64,000 nucleotides of DNA from Incurvaria masculella (taxonomy: Eukaryota; Arthropoda; Insecta; Lepidoptera; Incurvariidae), in assembly GCA_946894095.1 (NCBI GenBank), contig OX335649.1, positions 18,060,001-18,124,000 of the forward strand. The letters run 5' to 3'. The position numbers were made by a program, and so were the translations under genes. A model generated the notes under the pieces. The model searched no databases. It was not told the origin of the DNA and saw only the letters and a program-made list of their open reading frames with translations. Positions 60,701 to 64,000 of this stretch are shown here, in pieces. Every line of letters starts with the position of its first letter. Position 1 is the stretch's first letter.

Positions 60701-61307
60701 CCGGTATTTCTTGCTGTCCGGTACTTCTACATCCCGGAGTAATAGCGATGGTAAAAATGGTGAAAATATAAGACAGCTGGTGTTTTTAGTACAGAATAAA
60801 ACATAGGTGAGGACAGGTCGAAAGGTGACGAATCTTTAGCATTATTGAACATGTACCCACACAATTTGTTTCTTTTTCAAAATGCAGACCGACGCCATAC
60901 TGCGCAAGATCGAGACTATCCTGCGCAACACGACCGTCCCGCCGGTGCGCGACGCCGAGCTGCACAAGCTCACGGACAAGTTCATAGACCTGACGAACCG
61001 CGCCGACGCCGCGCTGCAGCAGCTCGAGGCGCGGCTCGCCGGCGGCGACGGGCCGGCCGACGGCGACGTCGCCTCCGCCGCCGGCGACCTCATACACAAA
61101 CTCGAGGCGATCAACACCGAGGACGAGTACGACGACTACGACGACGCGTCCGCCGAGTTCGTCGAGGACGGCGGCGGGCCGGCCCCCGACACCGGCGGGA
61201 TGGTGGCCGAGCCGGAGGGCCGGGACGCGGCGACGGCGCGCCCCCCGCACCGGAGACATCTTCACAAACATCCGTACGACCGCGGGCCGCACCGCACCGA
61301 CCCTTGA
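51639..61307 (+). CDS. Secreted coiled-coil protein, eight coding exons
   Basis: The joined exons 51639-51758, 52508-52619, 54700-54797, 57666-57776, 58475-58674, 59267-59431, 59986-60082 and 60888-61307 give about 440 residues. All introns are GT-AG and all phases agree. Residues 1-23 form a signal peptide with likely cleavage after ASA, so the protein should enter the secretory pathway. Residues 41-300 are rich in L, E, Q, R and A with heptad spacing, suggesting coiled coils and oligomerisation. Sequons occur at N133, N174 and N315. Residues about 378-395 are very acidic (EDEYDDYDDAS). No fibrinogen-like or other globular domain is seen. I do not recognise the family and assign no function. 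The CpG-rich codon use of the exons contrasts sharply with the introns, which supports real coding. Confidence 0.8.
52508..52619 (+). CDS. Exon 2 of the coiled-coil gene
   Basis: Begins TIQTILASIDERLRVLDAVS after an acceptor 'aaatgttccag'. A second acceptor nine bases on (after 'actatccag') is possible. Ends in phase 1 with donor GTGAGC. The hydrophobic heptad pattern starts here. Confidence 0.8.
52620..52885 (+). repeat. 45-bp direct duplication including a splice donor
   Basis: Positions 52620-52664 (from the exon 2 donor onwards) recur at 52841-52885 with few changes (gtgagctgcagcgctgggcg). The second copy lacks exon sequence on its left. Confidence 0.7.
52913..53278 (+). mobile_element. 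Family B copy 6 with expanded GGAC array
   Basis: A complete unit from 'aaaaaccggccaagtgcgag' to 'tgggtacggaaccctaaaaa'. It lies in intron 2. Confidence 0.8.
53143..53224 (+). repeat. (GGAC)n microsatellite, about 20 units
   Basis: An uninterrupted tetranucleotide run of about 82 bases. Other family B copies in the window have only about 3-8 units here. Confidence 0.9.
53530..53660 (+). mobile_element. tRNA-like SINE head plus inverted family A piece
   Basis: 53530-53597 has tRNA-like boxes (GGTGGCGAAATTGGTAGACG and GGTTTGGATCC). A reverse-oriented family A fragment (ggacctatagttttacgagg) follows it. Confidence 0.45.
54615..54686 (+). pseudogene. Coding-like fragment related to 33990-34070
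   Basis: Reads ARKEMQDAQLYYFYVPKPR in one frame. It ends just before the exon 3 acceptor and is not in phase with the gene, so it looks like an inserted, decayed element. Confidence 0.35.
54700..54797 (+). CDS. Exon 3 of the coiled-coil gene
   Basis: Acceptor tttttccag. The split codon G|AA gives E, then ILEATVSVRLQQAELATNRL and on to SMQ. Donor GTACGT, phase 0. Strong heptad character. Confidence 0.85.
55640..55885 (+). pseudogene. Non-LTR retrotransposon 3' end, decayed
   Basis: Shares 'cagattgaagaa-tact' and the following 3' UTR-like sequence with 29765-30050. The coding part is no longer readable. Confidence 0.5.
56250..56345 (-). mobile_element. Family A SINE tail fragment
   Basis: Reverse-oriented tail: 'accacacaactaccgtcatg' to 'atgccaggaccttccg'. 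Confidence 0.5.
56361..57246. mobile_element. Family F long-TIR MITE copy 2, interrupted
   Basis: The two halves (56361-56686 and 57030-57246) match the copy at 8236-8788 in order. Between them lies a 5S-headed family A SINE. Without the insert the length is about 545 bases, close to copy 1. Confidence 0.75.
56688..57030 (+). mobile_element. Family A SINE, complete, 5S-rRNA-like head
   Basis: The head 56688-56770 contains CTCTCCGAAGTTAAGCAACG, very close to the 5S rRNA A-box region. The family tail follows, with 'ccatcgcattggatgaacga', 'ggaaggtcctggcatggcac' and 'attagccatccatgtccagt', and then an A run. It has inserted into a family F MITE. Confidence 0.7.
57409..57480 (+). repeat. tRNA-like sequence
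   Basis: An anticodon-type stem ATACC/GGTAT closes a 7-base loop, and a T-arm GCTGG-TTCGGGT-CCAGC is perfect. The D-arm resembles GACGAAATTGGTTAGACGC. The acceptor stem does not pair and U33 is missing, so it is a SINE head rather than a tRNA gene. It is a sister of 53530-53597. Confidence 0.5.
57666..57776 (+). CDS. Exon 4 of the coiled-coil gene
   Basis: 37 codons: NELDATSARLERSQERVSAA and so on to HLLEK, with the sequon NLT. Acceptor 'tctcgcttccag', donor GTACCC, phase 0 on both sides. Confidence 0.85.
57828..57958. repeat. Perfect 28-bp inverted repeat in intron 4
   Basis: 57828-57855 and 57931-57958 are exact complements (cgagtaggcgctatcgagga...). The total is 131 bp, in the size range of a small foldback MITE, 51 bases past the exon 4 donor. 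Confidence 0.85.
58475..58674 (+). CDS. Exon 5 of the coiled-coil gene
   Basis: Encodes ASGTYVETWRRALILEGLTR and on to AATSYTK, with the sequon NVT. The last codon is split AA|G. Donor GTGAGC at 58675. Strongly GC-rich. Confidence 0.85.
58722..59085 (+). pseudogene. Decayed tandem copies of exon 5
   Basis: The motif 'ctgacgcgcgacggactagc' of exon 5 (58526) recurs at 58722, in diverged form at 58891, and again at 59043. Following exon sequence is also recognisable, such as 'cgcgagct' and 'tctgcgctcgctgg'. All copies have lost the frame. Confidence 0.75.
59267..59431 (+). CDS. Exon 6 of the coiled-coil gene
   Basis: Acceptor 'aacactgattgcag'. It completes K and continues RLNEHTHKLDKKIEAVMTAQ and so on to VINK. 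Donor GTATGA, phase 2. Confidence 0.85.
   Translation, partial: APERAHTQAGQEDRGGDDGPGALPGLVPPHTEGRAPPRHARGRRYRQTSRHRYQ
59986..60082 (+). CDS. Exon 7 of the coiled-coil gene
   Basis: Acceptor 'aatatttttttcag'. Encodes TANIFHKLQLVQTEVRNHDT and on to RSAQP. Donor GTAAGT, phase 0. Confidence 0.85.
60580..60650 (-). repeat. Family A SINE fragment
   Basis: 'caccacattcccgaaagacc' and 'aaggattttccttt' match the reverse-oriented tail. Only about 70 bases. Confidence 0.4.
60677..60761. repeat. 28-bp inverted repeat in intron 7
   Basis: 60677-60704 and 60734-60761 pair with two mismatches (ctattactccgg core), with a 29-base loop. Confidence 0.75.
60888..61307 (+). CDS. Exon 8, terminal, of the coiled-coil gene
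   Basis: Acceptor 'tctttttcaaaatgcag'. Begins TDAILRKIETILRNTTVPPV. It has a helical stretch, then the acidic EDEYDDYDDASAEFVEDGGG and a basic His-rich end, with TGA at 61305-61307. A frame-shifted ORF over the same DNA is ignored. Confidence 0.85.
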   Translation, partial: TDAILRKIETILRNTTVPPVRDAELHKLTDKFIDLTNRADAALQQLEARLAGGDGPADGDVASAAGDLIHKLEAINTEDEYDDYDDASAEFVEDGGGPAPDTGGMVAEPEGRDAATARPPHRRHLHKHPYDRGPHRTDP

Positions 61308-61331
61308 TGCGTGCATAGCTCTGATATCTAA

Positions 61332-61559
61332 GTTGAATTTGTCGGCGGAGACGAGCCGGCGGACACCTCCGACGTCGCCTCCGCCGCCGACGAGCTCATC
61401 GACAAACTCAAGGGGATCGACTCCGAGGACGAGTACGACGACTACGACGACTACGACGACGCCTTCGCCGAGTTCGTCGAGGACGGCGGCGGAGGGCAGA
61501 CCGCCGTGTCCAGGGGGATGACGGCACGATGGGGACACGACGCGCCTTCCGACCCTTGA
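61332..61559 (+). pseudogene. Tandem copy of the terminal exon, still open
   Basis: A frame from 61332 to TGA 61557-61559 reads VEFVGGDEPADTSDVASAAD, then an acidic EDEYDDYDDYDD block and AEFVEDGG. It parallels exon 8 from about 61044 on. It follows the functional stop and a TAA at 61329, and has no clear acceptor, so it is most likely 3' UTR. Confidence 0.7.
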
Positions 61560-61594
61560 TGTATTTGTAGGTCTTTTTAAGTTGCATTTGTATG

Positions 61595-61661
61595 AATAAA
61601 GCGACACGAAGCGAGTTGTCGGTCAGAATTTACTCGTTAAAATGTACAGCACTGTAATAAA
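61595..61661 (+). terminator. Polyadenylation signals
   Basis: AATAAA at 61595-61600 and again at 61656-61661, both downstream of the terminal exon. Confidence 0.65.
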
Positions 61662-61745
61662 GTTTTACATAAATATTCATCTTTTATTGCAACCGCACGG
61701 GCGATGCGAACCCCTGGTCTCGCTTCATCTCCGCGCGATATTGTT

Positions 61746-62155
61746 GTATGCAACCTGACATGGTTGGCTATTATCACACAACTAACGTTATGATGTTAGC
61801 CCAATACACCACATTCCCAAAGGAATTAGGTGCCATGCCAGGAACTTGCCTTTATGAGCACAGCCACTGGATGGAAAACACGGTCAATTTTTCATTACCG
61901 CTTCCACCATCTTTTCATCCAATGCGATGGTACCAACCCAGGCCGGATTAAACTCTTCCACCCACTAGGGAAAGGGGACCTACAGTTTTACATTGATTCC
62001 AAACCATGGAGCAGCCCGCATTCGTGACGAAATTCACTTATCCAACTCAGAGAGAGAAAGTGGTGCATGAACAGGCGAGGATTTGAACCCAGACCATTGG
62101 TATGCAAGTCAAGTCCCTGCGCCTCTAGGCACGAGCCACTCAGCCGCAATGCAAT
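61746..62155 (-). mobile_element. Family A SINE, complete, tRNA-type head
   Basis: Reverse orientation. On the minus strand the head has A-box-like GTGGCTCGTGCCTAGAGGCG and B-box-like GGGTTCAAATCCTCGCC (about 62085-62150). Then comes 'agttggataagtgaatttcg' and the common tail down to 61746. Confidence 0.7.
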
Positions 62156-62178
62156 GTGCTTCTGGACTTTTGAATGCG

Positions 62179-62378
62179 ACCGTACCTGCTTTAGTCGAGG
62201 GTATAATGCGGGCACCTGTTTACTGACACCATACCTGCTTTAGTCAAGGGTATGTGGCGTGGCACCTGTCAACTGACATCCGTTCCTTCTTCAGTCGAGG
62301 GTATGTAGCGTGGCACCTGTCAACTGACACCGTACCTGCTTCAGTCGAGGGTTTGTGGCGGGGCACCTGTCGACTGAC
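62179..62378. repeat. Minisatellite, four units of about 50 bp
   Basis: Units start near 62179, 62228, 62278 and 62329. Each contains 'cctgctttagtcgagggta' and ends in 'actgac', which is the donor motif GTCAGT on the minus strand. The last unit abuts a minus-strand exon. Confidence 0.8.
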
Positions 62379-62506
62379 CTCTAGCTTGGCGCTGTTCTGG
62401 AAGATGCTCTGCGCCTTGTGCGAGAGCTGCGCGAAGCAGGAGCCGAGCGCGGCGACCCGCTGCCGCGCCGCCAGGGCCGCCTCCGCCTCCTCCGCCTCCA
62501 GCTCCG
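62379..62506 (-). CDS. Internal exon of a minus-strand coiled-coil gene
   Basis: Acceptor 'gtgtgtgacgcag' just above 62506 and donor GTCAGT at 62378 downwards. It encodes AELEAEEAEAALAARQRVAA and then LSHKAQSIFQNSAKLE, an alpha-helical acidic/alanine-rich stretch. The GC-rich composition contrasts with its flanks. The protein is not recognised. Neighbouring exons are not found within the window. Confidence 0.5.
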
Positions 62507-62885
62507 CTGCGTCACACACCACCACGTTACTTTCATTACGATACCATTTAAATGAGCCCATACATGCTTCAAAACCACGATTCTGCCAAAAGCTGAAATA
62601 AAGGTTAAAACTGTTGTGAAGACAACGGGGCTCTGAGCTCTGAATATGTAATATTAACTTATATAATATTAATTTCCAAAACCTAGTAAAATTTTTTGGA
62701 AATTTAAATAATGTTATATTAACATTTCAAAATTAAAGTTTGGGTTGATTTTAAGATTAAAACCTTTGAATCCTTGTACAACATAAAAAGAGATTGTGAA
62801 TAATTAAGAGAAATTGTATCTAAAATAAAAACATTTAATTATAAATATTAATTGCAGAAAGCAGCCAAGAATTTTACAATGGCTA
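62507..62885. other. No gene seen
   Basis: AT-rich sequence without features; probably intron of the minus-strand gene. Confidence 0.4.
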
Positions 62886-63196
62886 CTAGTCCCAGTTGTC
62901 ACCTAAATTGGCGTTTCCGGAACTTCAGAGTTCCGTAAAAACGCCAAACACATGTTTTTACTTGATATCCTGTAGTTTTACTTCTTCAAGCTGTCAAAGT
63001 CAAACTCGGACTTCCGATTTGTATGAAAATGCGACGTATTTACGGCAACGTTGAGTCAGCTGTCTAATCAAACTCGGACTCGCAAACGTTAGTTCGCTTA
63101 ACGCCCACTGCGCGCGCTCTTCAATTTATCCATACATTTGAAAACGCAAGTCGACCGGTTTGCTGTAAACGCCAATTTAGGTGACAGCTGGGACTA
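62886..63196. mobile_element. Family E MITE copy 4, complete
   Basis: 311 bp with nearly perfect 30-bp inverted ends: TAGTCCCAGTTGTCACCTAA and its complement at the right (ttaggtgacagctgggacta). Best-preserved copy in the window. Confidence 0.8.
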
Positions 63197-63600
63197 CGGG
63201 CTCAGACCAATACTAATACCACCAGCGATAAAAATAGCTGATGAGACCTGGACTGAATTCAATGAAGAATACGTTTTTCACAGAATTCATTGAGAAGGTA
63301 TTTGTTCCAAACATTGGTGACTCAGAACAAGACGATACTACAATCCAAATTACTAGCTCAACTATTTGATATGTGCCCTCCATTAATTCCCGCATCACTG
63401 AGAGGTTTTCACAAAGAAATCAAAGCAGTTCCACTAAAAAGGACAAGACCTTTAAACCTAAGTGAATAATTTTCATTCATGTTTTATTTAAAAAACTCCC
63501 TAAAATAGCTGTTTATTGACCAACAATTTAATGGTATAATTTGAACCTCAATATACTCAAACATTTTGAAAATTGCCCAAATACTTTTAACCCAAGGCCA
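63197..63600. other. No gene seen
   Basis: AT-rich sequence; the short minus-strand ORF at 63213-63398 has no support. Confidence 0.4.
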
Positions 63601-63810
63601 GGAAACCCAGCTAATGAAGTGTCCACACGTCAGTCAGTCAGTCAGTCAGTCAGTCAGCGAGTTTGCGTCCACTGCTGGACATACCTACTCCTCTCCAATT
63701 TTTCTCCAGTCCTCCCGGCCCTCAGCGGTACAGAACCACTGCTTTCCGCCGACGCACTTGATGTCGTCGTCACACCTGGCTGGGCTGGTGTCCACATATA
63801 GACCGGTTAG
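63601..63810 (+). mobile_element. RTE-like LINE tail with (GTCA)n run
   Basis: A GTCA run of about seven units at 63630-63657 precedes 'cgtccactgctggacatacc' and 'cagtcctcccggcc', phrases I know from the 3' region of common lepidopteran LINE copies. No ORF is intact. Confidence 0.5.
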
Positions 63811-64000
63811 TTCGCTACCCGTTATGACCAAACTATTTTAATAAATACTGCAGAAAAGGATTGATACTGTGATACACTAATGAGAAGACATTTTAACTTC
63901 ATAAAATAGGACTTGTCCATAGAACAGGTCAACTGGGTATGCCAAAAGATAAGACAATCCATGGAATGAAAACATTGCCGATCAGCTGATTTTTTTGATA

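Noticed and set aside
60845..61318. 157-residue Arg-rich + strand ORF
   Set aside because: Alternative frame of exon 8; does not fit the exon 7 phase.
60786..61607. 273-residue minus-strand ORF rich in valine and glycine
   Set aside because: Antisense of the GC-rich terminal exon and its copy; the + strand has matching splice sites, phases and polyA signals.
62254..62601. 115-residue + strand ORF
   Set aside because: Made of minisatellite units plus the antisense of the minus-strand exon.

Overview
The window looks like a piece of a lepidopteran (moth or butterfly) nuclear genome. It is AT-rich, and most of the non-coding DNA consists of dispersed repeats. These include mariner, PIF/Harbinger, hAT and TTAA-target elements, tRNA- and 5S-rRNA-headed SINEs, RTE-like LINE tails, and a repeat with GGAC arrays and a 'ggaaccctaaaa' end that I associate with Lepidoptera. 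Genes are spliced with GT-AG introns. No bacterial operon, CRISPR array or complete standard tRNA/rRNA gene is seen. The species cannot be named from sequence alone.

One host gene is well supported. Eight + strand exons between 51639 and 61307 join in compatible phases into a protein of about 440 residues. It has a signal peptide, long heptad-rich coiled-coil stretches, three N-glycosylation sequons and an acidic DEY-rich C-terminal region, followed by AATAAA signals. I do not recognise the family. Two regions of the gene carry tandem duplications: decayed copies of exon 5 lie in intron 5, and a partly open copy of the last exon lies in the 3' UTR. A GC-rich 5' UTR-like exon ending in a strong donor near 22068 could be its distant first exon. 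If so, most of 22-51.6 kb would be a 29.6-kb repeat-filled intron; this is inference. A separate minus-strand internal exon (62379-62506) belongs to an unidentified coiled-coil gene that continues outside the window or is mostly invisible here.

Layout. 0-5 kb: GC-rich promoter-like start, repeat and MITE copies, a tRNA-like cassette inside a perfect 36-bp inverted repeat, and an LTR fragment with a tRNA-Lys primer site. 5-14.8 kb: mostly unique non-coding DNA with a long-TIR MITE and truncated TTAA elements. 14.8-16.1 kb: mariner with an intact transposase. 16-22 kb: an 800-bp AT-rich long-TIR element, a TTAA MITE, then the GC-rich exon candidate. 22-45 kb: repeats, a hAT MITE with an 8-bp target duplication, LINE tails and two possible small exons. 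44.7-46.4 kb: PIF/Harbinger remnants next to a TTAA MITE. 48.2-49.5 kb: a second mariner of identical length, disabled by one stop codon. 51.6-61.6 kb: the secreted coiled-coil gene. 61.7-64 kb: SINE, minisatellite, minus-strand exon, MITE and LINE tail.

The most unusual observations are a SINE tail family that carries either a 5S-rRNA-like or a tRNA-like head, decaying tandem exon copies inside the gene, a minisatellite that repeats a splice-donor motif next to an exon, and two Harbinger transposase fragments that both stop at the same donor-like site.
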